DNA of 39,568 nucleotides, from positions 1 through 39,568 of the IMG/VR virus record IMGVR_UViG_3300021495_000037; one strand, given 5' to 3'. Both the position numbers and the translations under genes were made by a program. Under the pieces are notes generated by a model. It saw only the letters and a program-made list of their open reading frames with translations. It was not told where the DNA came from and did no database searches. Below, one piece after another: positions 27,802 to 36,188 of this stretch. The DNA is from a virus. Positions within the stretch are counted from its first letter, which is position 1; every line of letters starts with the position of its first letter.

Positions 27802-28975
27802 GACTGCAATAAATATAACTGTCTCCAAGATGTTTGAGAGGGTAGGCATTTACTATTATTTTATGCCTACTTATTCGCAAGGCAAAAAAATTATCTGGGA
27901 CGGGATGGACAGAAGCGGAATGCCATTTTTAGACCATTTTCCAAAACCGTTAATTAAAAGCAAAAACGAAACAGAGCTGAAAATTGAATTAAAAAATGGT
28001 TCGCTGTTCCAGATAATCGGCACGGACAAGATTGACGCAATTGTCGGAACAAATCCTGTAGGCTGTGTTTTCTCGGAATATTCTCTCCAAAACCCGAAGG
28101 CTTGGGATTATATCAGGCCAATTCTTGCGGAAAATGGTGGATGGGCTTTATTCCTGTATACCCCGAGAGGAATGAACCACGGATGGAAATTATTGCAGCA
28201 AGCTAAAGATTCTGATAATTGGTTTTGGGAAATTCTAACGGTTGATGACACAAAGGCGATAAGCAAAGAAGTGTTAGAGCAGGAAAAAAAGGAAATGCCG
28301 AGCGATTTATACCAGCAGGAATACGCTTGTAAATTCCTTGAAAGTGCTGGACAGGCAATTAGGAGAATTGAGGAGAATTTATGGGATGGCGAGTTGGAAA
28401 TTTTGCCAGACAAGTTTTACCAATTAGGCGTTGACTTGGCAAAATATCAGGATTGGACGGTTCTAACGCCAATTGACTTGCATACTTTCAAGGTAGGCAA
28501 GATAGAGAGATTTAACCAGATAGACTGGAACTTGCAAAAAAGCAAGATAGAAGCGGCGGCAAGGAGATATAACAATGCCAGGATAGTGCTGGATTCTTCA
28601 GGCGTAGGAGATCCGATATTTGACGACTTGCAGAAGCAGGGTTTAAACATTGAGGGCTTTAAATTTACCGAGCCGAGCCGAAAGCAATTATTGGAGAATC
28701 TGATTTTGATGATGGAACAGGACAAAATAAAAATACCCAATGACCCGATTTTGATTGATGAGTTGAGAAGTTTAAAATGGGAATTATCTGACAGGGGCAA
28801 GTTAAGACTGCAGGTTCCAGAAGGACTGCACGATGACTGCATAATGAGTTTAGCTTTGGCGGTTTGGGGATTGAGCGTCCCTCTGCCGCATAAAACAGTC
28901 AAGAGATTAAGCGAATTTACAGATTTAACCGACGAATACGAGCAATATAATGTCTCAAGATTTCATTATAAATAA
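27680..28975 (+). CDS. terL: Terminase large subunit
   Basis: The 431-residue protein has an ATPase domain with a Walker A variant at residues 31-41 (VVWHRRSGKDK), Walker B at about 127-135 (GCVFSEYS) and a coupling motif (LYTPRG). A C-terminal RNase H-like nuclease follows, with acidic residues in GVDLAKYQDW (about 250), IVLDSSGVGD and LHDDCIMS (about 383). It is complete. The start is inside the terS gene; MLKIQVPYKYQPRDYQLNLL gives the expected N-terminal adenine-binding segment, so the overlap appears real. It translocates and cuts phage DNA into the procapsid through the portal. Confidence 0.95.
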   Translation: MLKIQVPYKYQPRDYQLNLLKAMEKVKRAVVVWHRRSGKDKTAINITVSKMFERVGIYYYFMPTYSQGKKIIWDGMDRSGMPFLDHFPKPLIKSKNETELKIELKNGSLFQIIGTDKIDAIVGTNPVGCVFSEYSLQNPKAWDYIRPILAENGGWALFLYTPRGMNHGWKLLQQAKDSDNWFWEILTVDDTKAISKEVLEQEKKEMPSDLYQQEYACKFLESAGQAIRRIEENLWDGELEILPDKFYQLGVDLAKYQDWTVLTPIDLHTFKVGKIERFNQIDWNLQKSKIEAAARRYNNARIVLDSSGVGDPIFDDLQKQGLNIEGFKFTEPSRKQLLENLILMMEQDKIKIPNDPILIDELRSLKWELSDRGKLRLQVPEGLHDDCIMSLALAVWGLSVPLPHKTVKRLSEFTDLTDEYEQYNVSRFHYK

Positions 28976-28995
28976 TACAACGGAAAGCAGGTAAA

Positions 28996-30639
28996 GTGGA
29001 AAAAAATTTAGGAGAATTTAAAACTGAAGCTGATAAAATTTACGATAAAAGGGAATTTTACAGGAAATGTTCAGCTCAGGACAGAAGCAAATGGGTTGAT
29101 TACTACAAGGCGTATATGAGTGTGCCAGAGACTAACAACCCATTTTTAGCAAATTTGTTCATTCCAAAGACGCACGAAGCGGTGGAATTGTTAGCCGCAT
29201 TCCTTGTTGGGCCCAACCAGTCTATCTCGGCAAGCCCAGAAGGCAGGGAAGACACCGCTAAAGCGATAGTTGCGGAGAAACTTTTGGAATTCCAATGGCG
29301 GAAGGTTCTAAAAGCCCGAGAGAAAATTATAACTTGGGTGAAGCAGGGAATTATATTCGGCAACGGGATAATGAAGGTAGGATGGGAAGACGGAAATCCT
29401 TGGATAGAGCCGATATCCCTTCCAGATGTATATTTTGACTATTACCAGAGGGATATTCAGGACAGCGAAATGGTGATACACCGCATTGTTAAGAGCATTG
29501 ATGAAGTTAAAAAGGATAAAAAATATAACTCCAACCGTAAGAAAGTGGTTGCTGAAGCCGAAGAAGAGGAAAAGGACACAAAATTTAACGCCTATGATAC
29601 CGCAACATCTGCGACTGACAACACAAAAGTTGAGATTTTGGAAGTGTGGACAAAGGAAGAAGTGATAACTACAGCTCCAACTGGGGCTGGATATACAATT
29701 CTCCGCAGGGAGAAGAACCCTTACGACTTTGTGCCATTTGTAAAGTTGAGGTTTAAGAACAATCCATTGCCTAACAGGGCTTATGATATAGGGGCGATTG
29801 CTCCGACTATTAACATCCAGAAGGCGTTTAACGACACAATTAACGAGTTTTTTGACAATGCAACCCTGATTAACAACAAGATGTGGATTAAGCGGAGAGG
29901 AGCGGCTATTAACCCAATGGATTTAAGGCGGAGGCCAGGCGGAGTGATAACAGTTGACGACATTGAAAGGGATTTAAAGCCCGATGAGGTTTCAGACATT
30001 AAGCCATCCCTATTGAAACTGCTTGAGGTTCTTGACAATGAGTTTCAGCAAGCGTCGCTGGTGATAAATATCCTCAAAGGAGTGCCAGGGGCTAAATTTG
30101 CCACAGAAGTGGCGGCAGGGCAGGCAAATGTCCAACAAATGCTGGATATTATTGACGGGAACATCAAGGATGCTTTAAGCGAACTGGGGCAGATGGTTTT
30201 GGAAATGGATTTGAAGAATATCAAGAAAACCCAGTCAATTAAAGTTTTGGACAATGAGGAAGAGTGGGGATGGATTGAGATTGAGCCTAAAGACTTCAGC
30301 GGAAAGTTTGATGTGGAAGTGAAGCCAAACAGGAATATTTTCGGGTCAAAGGCGGTGAAGCAGAAGCAGTTATTAGATTTCTTAGGGATTATTTCAGGGG
30401 ATGAGCAGATAACTTCCCGCTATCCGAACCTTAAGATGAAAATTTACAAGAAATGGCTTGAGGAGGCAGGATTTAGCGATGCGGCTTATTTCTTTGAGGA
30501 AAATAGCAGGGAAACGCCTCCGACGGAAACATTGCCCCAGACAACTCCGACCGCATCGGCAACTCCAACCAAAGTTAATGCTGGAGTAGGCGAACCCAAA
30601 GAGCCAACAACTTTTAGAAATATGGCGATACATTTATGA
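28996..30639 (+). CDS. Portal protein
   Basis: A GTG start follows a GGAAAGCAGG site. The 547-residue protein has the podovirus-type portal pattern: an N-terminal helical region (WVDYYKAYMSVPETNNPFLA), KQGIIFGNGIMKVGWEDG, YDIGAIAPTINIQKAFNDTI, and a long stem helix region (NEFQQASLVINILKGVPGAK). A Thr/Pro-rich tail closes it. Twelve copies would form the DNA-entry ring at one capsid vertex and bind TerL during packaging. It follows terL by 20 nt and precedes scaffold and capsid genes, the standard order. Confidence 0.88.
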   Translation: MEKNLGEFKTEADKIYDKREFYRKCSAQDRSKWVDYYKAYMSVPETNNPFLANLFIPKTHEAVELLAAFLVGPNQSISASPEGREDTAKAIVAEKLLEFQWRKVLKAREKIITWVKQGIIFGNGIMKVGWEDGNPWIEPISLPDVYFDYYQRDIQDSEMVIHRIVKSIDEVKKDKKYNSNRKKVVAEAEEEEKDTKFNAYDTATSATDNTKVEILEVWTKEEVITTAPTGAGYTILRREKNPYDFVPFVKLRFKNNPLPNRAYDIGAIAPTINIQKAFNDTINEFFDNATLINNKMWIKRRGAAINPMDLRRRPGGVITVDDIERDLKPDEVSDIKPSLLKLLEVLDNEFQQASLVINILKGVPGAKFATEVAAGQANVQQMLDIIDGNIKDALSELGQMVLEMDLKNIKKTQSIKVLDNEEEWGWIEIEPKDFSGKFDVEVKPNRNIFGSKAVKQKQLLDFLGIISGDEQITSRYPNLKMKIYKKWLEEAGFSDAAYFFEENSRETPPTETLPQTTPTASATPTKVNAGVGEPKEPTTFRNMAIHL

Positions 30640-30648
30640 CGATGACTA

Positions 30649-30945
30649 ATGACTATGACTATGACTATGACCAATGACATAGAGGAAATTAAAAAAAATG
30701 CCGAAGACAAAAAATCACAGGCAAGGCTTGTTGAGGCAATGCTTAAAAGCCCTGGCTGGGAAATTTTTGAAGATATTTTAGGCAAAAAATTCCAAGAAAT
30801 AAAAGATAAGGACGATTACGAAACAATTGAAGACTTTAGAGCGGATAGAAAAGCGGTTGAAATTGTCAGCGGAATAGTTAATGAATTAGAAGATATTGTC
30901 TTGGAAGCCGAAGAGGCAGACAATATTTTAGATAAAATTAAATAA
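30649..30945 (+). CDS. Small acidic protein with repeated ATG start tract, 98 aa
   Basis: The N-terminus is MTMTMTMTNDIEEIKK, produced by an ATGACT hexamer tract (30649-30672). Each in-frame ATG could serve as a start, and no Shine-Dalgarno is visible. The rest is acidic helix (SPGWEIFEDILGKKFQEIKD, NELEDIVLEAEEADNILDKI). Placement between portal and scaffold suggests a head-assembly role (inference). No family recognised. Confidence 0.65.
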   Translation: MTMTMTMTNDIEEIKKNAEDKKSQARLVEAMLKSPGWEIFEDILGKKFQEIKDKDDYETIEDFRADRKAVEIVSGIVNELEDIVLEAEEADNILDKIK

Positions 30946-30948
30946 GGG

Positions 30949-30963
30949 GCACGAGCCCTAAAG
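30949..30963 (+). promoter_or_regulatory. Small hairpin before the scaffold ribosome binding site
   Basis: AGGG and CCCT close a short loop and the AAAGGAG of the scaffold gene follows at once. It may modulate scaffold translation. Confidence 0.3.
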
Positions 30964-30972
30964 GAGAAAAAT

Positions 30973-31611
30973 ATGGAAACTGACCAAACTTCTCAAGATG
31001 ATGTCCAAGCTGACGCCACAGGGCAAACCAGCGAAGACACATCGAAAGAAACGGCAGGTGAACAGGCGACACCTGAAAAAGAAGAGATTGACTACAAAGT
31101 CAAATTCTCTGAATCGTCCGCCGAAGCTCAAAGGCTTTTGGACGAAAAAAAGCGCCTGCAGGCTGAAAAGGAAGAAAAGGAAAGGGAATTGAGGGAGAGA
31201 ACTGAAGAGCTTGAGCGGCTGAGGGAGGAAAATGAGGCTTTAGCAAGCGGTAATCCTGAAGCGTATGACACGGTAAAACTAAAAAAATCCCTTGAAGAAA
31301 TTAAAAAACAAGTGCTGATAGAGCGCGAAGAGAGGGAACTTCAGGATTATATCAGGAGAAATCCTCAGGCTGAAGCCCATAAGGAAGCCTTGCGCAAGCT
31401 TGGTCGGCACAGTAAGCTCTCTTACGACAAAATATGGGCTGAAAATTTTAAGCCTGTATATGACAGGATGACAGAAAAGAAAGGCGCCGTTCAGTCTGAA
31501 AAAGGCAAGGGGAATATGAGCCAAGAACCCAGCTCAGAGATTGATTTGGAGGAATTCAATAAACTGCCTCTTGCAAAACGAAAGGCGTATTTCAAGAAAA
31601 TGGGTTTTTAG
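30973..31611 (+). CDS. Capsid scaffolding protein
   Basis: AAAGGAG precedes ATG 30973. The 212-residue acidic protein has a disordered N-terminus, a long central coiled coil (DEKKRLQAEKEEKERELRER, then TEELERLREENEALASG) and a short C-terminal helix-turn (LEEFNKLPLAKRKAYFKKMG) of the kind that binds capsid protein. Composition and position directly before the major capsid gene are typical of scaffolds, which shape the procapsid and then leave or are degraded. No protease motif is visible. Confidence 0.85.
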   Translation: METDQTSQDDVQADATGQTSEDTSKETAGEQATPEKEEIDYKVKFSESSAEAQRLLDEKKRLQAEKEEKERELRERTEELERLREENEALASGNPEAYDTVKLKKSLEEIKKQVLIEREERELQDYIRRNPQAEAHKEALRKLGRHSKLSYDKIWAENFKPVYDRMTEKKGAVQSEKGKGNMSQEPSSEIDLEEFNKLPLAKRKAYFKKMGF

Positions 31612-31635
31612 TTCATTAAAAGGAAAGCCAAATAA

Positions 31636-32562
31636 ATGGCAGTAGGAACCACTTCGACGACTGCTAAGGCGATGAAGCAGTATTGGAATGACCTGTTTCT
31701 GGAGAATTTGTATGATTGGCGGGTAATGGACGGATTGACTAAGAAAACTAATGTCCCCAAAGGGCAAGGAACTACGGTTTGGTGGGTTGGAATTAACAAA
31801 GTAAGCCCAGCTGGTTCGGTAGCGTCGACAGAAGGAGCAGACCCGACCTCAAGGTCAACCACAGCTCACAGAGTGTCAGCGGTTTTGAAAGAATATAATA
31901 ACTTGGTTATAGACTCCAAGCTATTGATTGACACAGCAATTGACGGCACAAAGGAAGCAATCATTAAGGATTTAGCGAAAGATGCCGCTAAGCTCTTGGA
32001 TGACACTCTTTTAGCTAAGGCATTGAGTGGAGGAACTGCTCTCTATGCTAATGGCAAACTGCACCGTTCTGATGTGGTCAAAGCGTGCACTGCGACGATT
32101 AAGGATATCCGTAAAGCGGTTCGGTTGCTTGAGCTTTCATCAGTCCCGAGATGGGCAGATGGATATTATGTTGGGCTTATCCACCCCGATGTGAAATTTG
32201 ATTTGCAGTCAGATAGTCATTGGGAGGATATTGTTAAGTATAGGGACACTGTGAAGTATGATATTAAGGGCGAAGTTGGAAGAATATGGGGTGTAAGATT
32301 TGTCCTTGCGCCGACTATTCCAATTCTTACCAACTCAGGTTCAGCGAATGTTGACATCTACAGGACGATGATTTTCGGGCCAGATTATCTTGGTGAATCT
32401 CATCTTGGCAAGCTGGATGTTGTTATCAACGAGCCTGCTAAGACGGTAGAATTGGGTAGAAAGTGCGCATACGGATATAACTTTGTGATGGCGACAGAAG
32501 TTCTTGACAACCAGAGAGCGGTAAGATTAGAATCATCTGCATCGCTTGGCAGCAACAGTTAA
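31636..32562 (+). CDS. Major capsid protein, N4-gp56 family
   Basis: AAAGGAA precedes the ATG. The 308-residue protein follows the N4-gp56 capsid pattern. The N-terminus is short (YWNDLFLENLYDWRVMDGLT), then KGQGTTVWWVGINK with STEGADPTSR. A spine helix region follows (YNNLVIDSKLLIDTAIDGTK), then GLIHPDVKFDLQSDSHWEDI and, at about residue 212, EVGRIWGVRFVLAPTIPI with IYRTMIFGPDYLGE. It is an HK97-fold subunit forming the icosahedral shell. This family occurs in podoviruses and some other tailed phages, supporting a short-tailed particle. Confidence 0.9.
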   Translation: MAVGTTSTTAKAMKQYWNDLFLENLYDWRVMDGLTKKTNVPKGQGTTVWWVGINKVSPAGSVASTEGADPTSRSTTAHRVSAVLKEYNNLVIDSKLLIDTAIDGTKEAIIKDLAKDAAKLLDDTLLAKALSGGTALYANGKLHRSDVVKACTATIKDIRKAVRLLELSSVPRWADGYYVGLIHPDVKFDLQSDSHWEDIVKYRDTVKYDIKGEVGRIWGVRFVLAPTIPILTNSGSANVDIYRTMIFGPDYLGESHLGKLDVVINEPAKTVELGRKCAYGYNFVMATEVLDNQRAVRLESSASLGSNS

Positions 32563-32624
32563 TCTAACAAACTAATTTCTTATTTATCTCGAAAAAAACG
32601 AGATTGTAAGAGTTATTGTTTGCT

Positions 32625-32666
32625 TAATTGGGCGTTCAGCTTTCCGAACAGCCCAATTAGGAAAGC
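32625..32666 (+). promoter_or_regulatory. Interleaved helices before the glycan cassette
   Basis: TAATTGGGC (32625-32633) pairs with GCCCAATTA (32651-32659), and GCTTTCC (32639-32645) pairs with GGAAAGC (32660-32666). The order is A-B-A'-B' with no gap between A' and B'. The AAGGAA site of the GTG-started glycosyltransferase follows within two bases. A pseudoknot or a two-state switch controlling translation is plausible. There is no T-run, so it is not a terminator. Confidence 0.7.
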
Positions 32667-32680
32667 AAGGAAACAGTAAT

Positions 32681-34018
32681 GTGATTTCAGTTATAATATC
32701 TACATATAACCGTAGAAAACAATTAAAACGGGCAATCCAATCGGTTTTAAACCAAAGTTATAAAGATTTTGAGCTTATAGTTGTTGATGACTGCTCAACT
32801 GACGGAACAGAAGAAATGCTGAAGAAATTTCCGCAGGTTGAGTATTTCAAGACAAAAAGGAATTCAGGACACGACGGATTGCCAAAGAATATAGGAATTC
32901 AGAAGGCAAAAGGTGATTATATATGCTTTCTTGACGACGACGACATCTGGAGAAGGGACGCCTTAAAGGTTCTTTCAAAATATATTGAATATAGCAAAGC
33001 TGATATAGTTTATGCTGATTATCTGATAGACAGAAAACCAGGCTGGAGCATCCATTTCAGCGCCTCGCTTTTGTCAAAGCAGAATTATATCACAATGGAC
33101 ACGGTGATTGTCAGGAGAAAATGCTTGCTGGAAGTTGGAGGGTTTAACGAGGAAATCCCAAGGTTTAAGGATTGGAATTTATGGCTGAGACTGCAGAAAC
33201 GGGGCTATAAGTTTTTACATATTCCGATTATTATTACAGAAGTTCAGATCGGCAAAGAAACTATCAGCGAAAAGTATAAAGTTGACAGGGATGAACAGGG
33301 GAGTTTTCTGCCGACATTTTTCAACCCTGCCGATTGCAAGATATATGCTGATAAGACTATTTTAGGCGAACAGAAGCCCTTGAAGGTTGCCTTGTTTACT
33401 CTGACAATGAACAGGTTGAAACTTACCAAGGAAATGTATAAGTCTCTGGAAACTGCTGGCTATGACTTTGACTGGTTTGTGGTAGACCAAGCAAGCCAAG
33501 ACGGAACAAAGAAATGGCTGAAGGGCAAGGCAATAGTAAAATACAACAGGCAAAATGAAGGAATAGCTAAAGGCTGGAACCAAGCAATAGAGCTGATTAA
33601 GAAGACAGGCAAGTATGATATTGTTTGCAAAGTGGACAATGACGCTCTTCTGATGACTGACGGGTGGCTGAAGATGATGGTTGATTTGTTTGAAAGGAAC
33701 AGGAAAATTATATTAAGCCCTTATGTGGAAGGACTTGAAGACAGCCCTGGAGGCGTTTTGAGGCAGAGAAGCGGCGGAGAGAGCCCTTATGTGATGATAA
33801 ACGAGAGAGTGCTCGGCGTAGCCCCCCATCTCGGCGGTATAGTGTTTGGCTCTCCGATAGAGTTGTATGATAATTTTAAGTTTCCAGAGGATTTAAAAGG
33901 CAATAAGGATTATTTTTTAAGCAGATATGCTCTTCAGCGGGGCTGGACTTTGTTTTATATGGAAGAGGCGAGAGTATTCCACAACGGGCAGGAAGAGCAA
34001 GTAAAGGATTATAAATAA
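32681..34018 (+). CDS. Tandem-domain GT2 glycosyltransferase
   Basis: GTG 32681 follows AAGGAA. Residues 1 to about 210 are a family 2 GT-A domain (ISVIISTYNRRKQLKRAIQS, VVDDCSTDGTEE, ICFLDDDDIW). A second GT-A-like domain starts at about residue 232 (LKVALFTLTMNRLKLTKEMY, VVDQASQDGTKKW, CKVDNDALLMTDGW). Both contain DxD-like acidic pairs (DDD and DND), so two sugar transfers are possible. It heads the glycan cassette and is preceded by the interleaved RNA element. Targets could be capsid, fibres or a host surface glycan. Confidence 0.88.
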   Translation: MISVIISTYNRRKQLKRAIQSVLNQSYKDFELIVVDDCSTDGTEEMLKKFPQVEYFKTKRNSGHDGLPKNIGIQKAKGDYICFLDDDDIWRRDALKVLSKYIEYSKADIVYADYLIDRKPGWSIHFSASLLSKQNYITMDTVIVRRKCLLEVGGFNEEIPRFKDWNLWLRLQKRGYKFLHIPIIITEVQIGKETISEKYKVDRDEQGSFLPTFFNPADCKIYADKTILGEQKPLKVALFTLTMNRLKLTKEMYKSLETAGYDFDWFVVDQASQDGTKKWLKGKAIVKYNRQNEGIAKGWNQAIELIKKTGKYDIVCKVDNDALLMTDGWLKMMVDLFERNRKIILSPYVEGLEDSPGGVLRQRSGGESPYVMINERVLGVAPHLGGIVFGSPIELYDNFKFPEDLKGNKDYFLSRYALQRGWTLFYMEEARVFHNGQEEQVKDYK

Positions 34019-34058
34019 CGAAGTTTTAACTTGTTATGACGGAGTTTAAATTTGGTTT
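34016..34058 (+). repeat. Two degenerate tandem copies of the 21-nt repeat
   Basis: Copy 1 (34016-34036) is TAACGAAGTTTTAACTTG plus TTA, with the palindromic core AAGTT-TT-AACTT. Copy 2 (34037-34058) is TGACGGAGTTTAAATTTG plus GTTT. The junction of the two copies creates the ATG start (34036) of the next gene. The 21-nt period matches that at 16325 and 1784. Confidence 0.65.
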
Positions 34059-34794
34059 AAGAGTTTTATCAACAAAGAAGACATTTAAAGTATTGAACAA
34101 GAAACTGGATAATCAGAAGCGGTTTGCCTATCTCCGCTATGGAGACGGAAGGATTATGATGATGGACGGATGGAAGGGAGAGCAGTCAGACCATTTTTAC
34201 AGCCCTAAATTGAGAGAAGAGTTAATCAGCAGCATTCAGATAGAAGATGAGGATTATATGATTTCAGTCGGTTGTGGCTATAAGATGGAAAAAGGGATGA
34301 AGGGTTCTGTTTTCGGAAGGTTTACCAACGATGATAAGTTGCAAGAAATTGTCAGCAATTATGCAAACCAAGATAGGTTTTATAACTTTGTAGCTTTGCA
34401 TTATTACAGCTTGTTTAAGCCAGAATTGCTGATAGAATTTTTTAAAAAAATCAGGGAAAGAAGAGTAGTTATTGCAGGGGGAGAGCATTTGCGAAAAACA
34501 GCGGGATATTTCAGGGCGGAATTTGTATCAGCCCCTAAAACCGACGCTTACAAGGAGATAGAGACAATATACAAGAATATCTTTGAGAAAAAGCCAGAAG
34601 TTATCATTTTAGGGCTTGGGATGTGCTCCGCCGTTCTGCAGAAGTGGATATTTCAGGAAGGAAGGGAAGTTATTACTTTGGATTTCGGCAGTTTGTTAGA
34701 CGCAATGCTTGGAATACAATCTCGGGGATGGATAGTTAACAGCCCCGAGAGGATAAGGAAATTTATAAAACTTTTAAACAATGAAAAATCCTAA
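34036..34794 (+). CDS. GT-D-fold glycosyltransferase (DUF1792-like)
   Basis: The 252-residue protein shows the DUF1792/GT-D pattern: RFAYLRYGDGRIMMM near residue 35, ERRVVIAGGEHLRKT, KPEVIILGLGMCSAVLQKWI and VITLDFGSLLDAML. In family members I know, the first motif is usually GDGE, with the acid part of a D-x-E metal site; here it is GDGR, so activity may be altered or the metal ligand lies elsewhere. The start codon arises within a 21-nt repeat and there is no Shine-Dalgarno. It overlaps the next GT gene by 14 nt. Confidence 0.75.
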   Translation: MTEFKFGLRVLSTKKTFKVLNKKLDNQKRFAYLRYGDGRIMMMDGWKGEQSDHFYSPKLREELISSIQIEDEDYMISVGCGYKMEKGMKGSVFGRFTNDDKLQEIVSNYANQDRFYNFVALHYYSLFKPELLIEFFKKIRERRVVIAGGEHLRKTAGYFRAEFVSAPKTDAYKEIETIYKNIFEKKPEVIILGLGMCSAVLQKWIFQEGREVITLDFGSLLDAMLGIQSRGWIVNSPERIRKFIKLLNNEKS

Positions 34795-35506
34795 ATTTTC
34801 AATAATAACAGCGGTTTACAACCAGAAGCAGTATTTGCCGAAGATAATTGAGAGCCTTGAAAACCAATCGTACCGCGTCGGCGTTTCCGATAAATCTTTT
34901 GAGTGGATTGTATGCGATGACGGGTCTGATGACGGGACAGATGAGTTTTTTCGGAATTACCGACACAGTAAAAAAAATATCCCTAATTTTGAATATCAGT
35001 ATTTAAGGCAGAGGCATAAAGGAAATCTCTCAAAAAATATCAACCAAGGAATTAGAAAAGCCAGAGGAGAATATTTAGTGTTCATAATGGGCGACAGCTT
35101 TCCAGAAACCAACTATTTGGAAGTTTTAAACGAATGGGTTAATCCCAATTATGTGATTTGCGGAATAAGGGTAAACATAGAAGGCAAGAGAGTTGTTGAG
35201 ATGGATTATAGGTTGAGAAAAGGGCTGATACCTCAAACATCAGTTTTATTAGTTAACGAACCCTGGAATTTAGCCACTGGCAACGGGTTGACAATTCCAA
35301 GGCAGGCATTAGAAAAGCAAGGGTGGGACGAGAGATTTAAAGTAGGCGGAGAGGACAACGAGATAATAGCCCGTTTATTCTACCAAGGATATTTGATATG
35401 GAGTGTGCCGCAGTTGATTATCTACCATAATTACCACAGAAACGCTTTGCCAAGGGAGAGAAATGATAATTTATTAAATAAAATAATAAGAAAATATGCC
35501 AGTTAA
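34781..35506 (+). CDS. GT2 family glycosyltransferase
   Basis: The 241-residue protein is a single GT-A domain: KFSIITAVYNQKQYLPKIIE, IVCDDGSDDGTDEFF, EYLVFIMGDSFPE, then GWDERFKVGGEDNEIIARLF, the usual acceptor-side motif. The position normally held by a DxD shows MGD, a weaker variant. Start and stop overlap both neighbours, so the cassette is tightly coupled. It likely adds a hexose-type sugar to the cassette's glycan (inference). Confidence 0.85.
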   Translation: MKNPKFSIITAVYNQKQYLPKIIESLENQSYRVGVSDKSFEWIVCDDGSDDGTDEFFRNYRHSKKNIPNFEYQYLRQRHKGNLSKNINQGIRKARGEYLVFIMGDSFPETNYLEVLNEWVNPNYVICGIRVNIEGKRVVEMDYRLRKGLIPQTSVLLVNEPWNLATGNGLTIPRQALEKQGWDERFKVGGEDNEIIARLFYQGYLIWSVPQLIIYHNYHRNALPRERNDNLLNKIIRKYAS

Positions 35507-36188
35507 GTTTTTTTTAGAAATACACGATTTCGGAATGCTTTTGCCGGGGATGGACAATCTTTTAAAAATTAAGGAAATATACCCGAATTTTAAAATAACG
35601 GCATTTACAATTCCGATGCCGAAAGAGTTTTTTCTCCCAGACAACCAGAAGCATTTTACCAAAGACAAATACAGGAAATGGGCGGAAATTGTCAACAGCT
35701 ATGACTGGCTGGAAGTGGGGATGCACGGATTTGCCCATACCTATTATGAATTTGATTGCGTATATGACAAGGCGGCAATGGCTCTGAAGGCTGGCGAGAA
35801 CTTATGGAAGGTAGCAGGCTTGAAATACAAGAAACTTTTTGTCGCTCCTTATTGGCAGTATTCCTACGATGCTCTCAACGCTCTGAAGGACGGAGGATGG
35901 GCTGTAGGTGTAGACAGAAACCATCCTATTCCAATACCAAAAGGATTGAAAACTTTTACTTATAACTGGAGCTATGATGAAGAATTGCCTAAAGGCGATC
36001 GGGATCGCCGACACGGTAAAATAATTGGGCACGGGCATTATTACCATACTGAAGGGAGCAGAAATGCCATAGATGACTGCTATTATAATATAATTAGGCA
36101 AATTCCAAAGGATGCGGAATTTGGATTTATCAGCGAGTTAATGGAGGGGGGTGATAAAAGTGAAAAAAACAACCAAAAAAGCAACTAA
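35496..36188 (+). CDS. Polysaccharide deacetylase-like protein (NodB/DUF2334 type)
   Basis: The 230-residue protein has a NodB-like barrel pattern: FFLEIHDFG near residue 10 (catalytic/metal Asp), GMHGFAHTYYE near residue 74 (HxxxH metal pair), FVAPYWQYSYDALNAL near 115 and GHGHYYH near 178. Family members remove acetyl groups from sugar chains. In this cassette it would trim the glycan made by the neighbouring transferases. The gene includes a perfect copy of the GC-rich 20-bp word (35997-36016). Its last 29 nt overlap the next small gene. Confidence 0.78.
   Translation: MPVKFFLEIHDFGMLLPGMDNLLKIKEIYPNFKITAFTIPMPKEFFLPDNQKHFTKDKYRKWAEIVNSYDWLEVGMHGFAHTYYEFDCVYDKAAMALKAGENLWKVAGLKYKKLFVAPYWQYSYDALNALKDGGWAVGVDRNHPIPIPKGLKTFTYNWSYDEELPKGDRDRRHGKIIGHGHYYHTEGSRNAIDDCYYNIIRQIPKDAEFGFISELMEGGDKSEKNNQKSN
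35997..36016 (+). repeat. GC-rich 20-bp word, copy 3
   Basis: Matches 2175-2194 at 19 of 20 positions. With three preceding bases it forms the inverted repeat GGCGAT-CGGG-ATCGCC (35994-36009). It encodes DRDRRH here. Confidence 0.7.
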
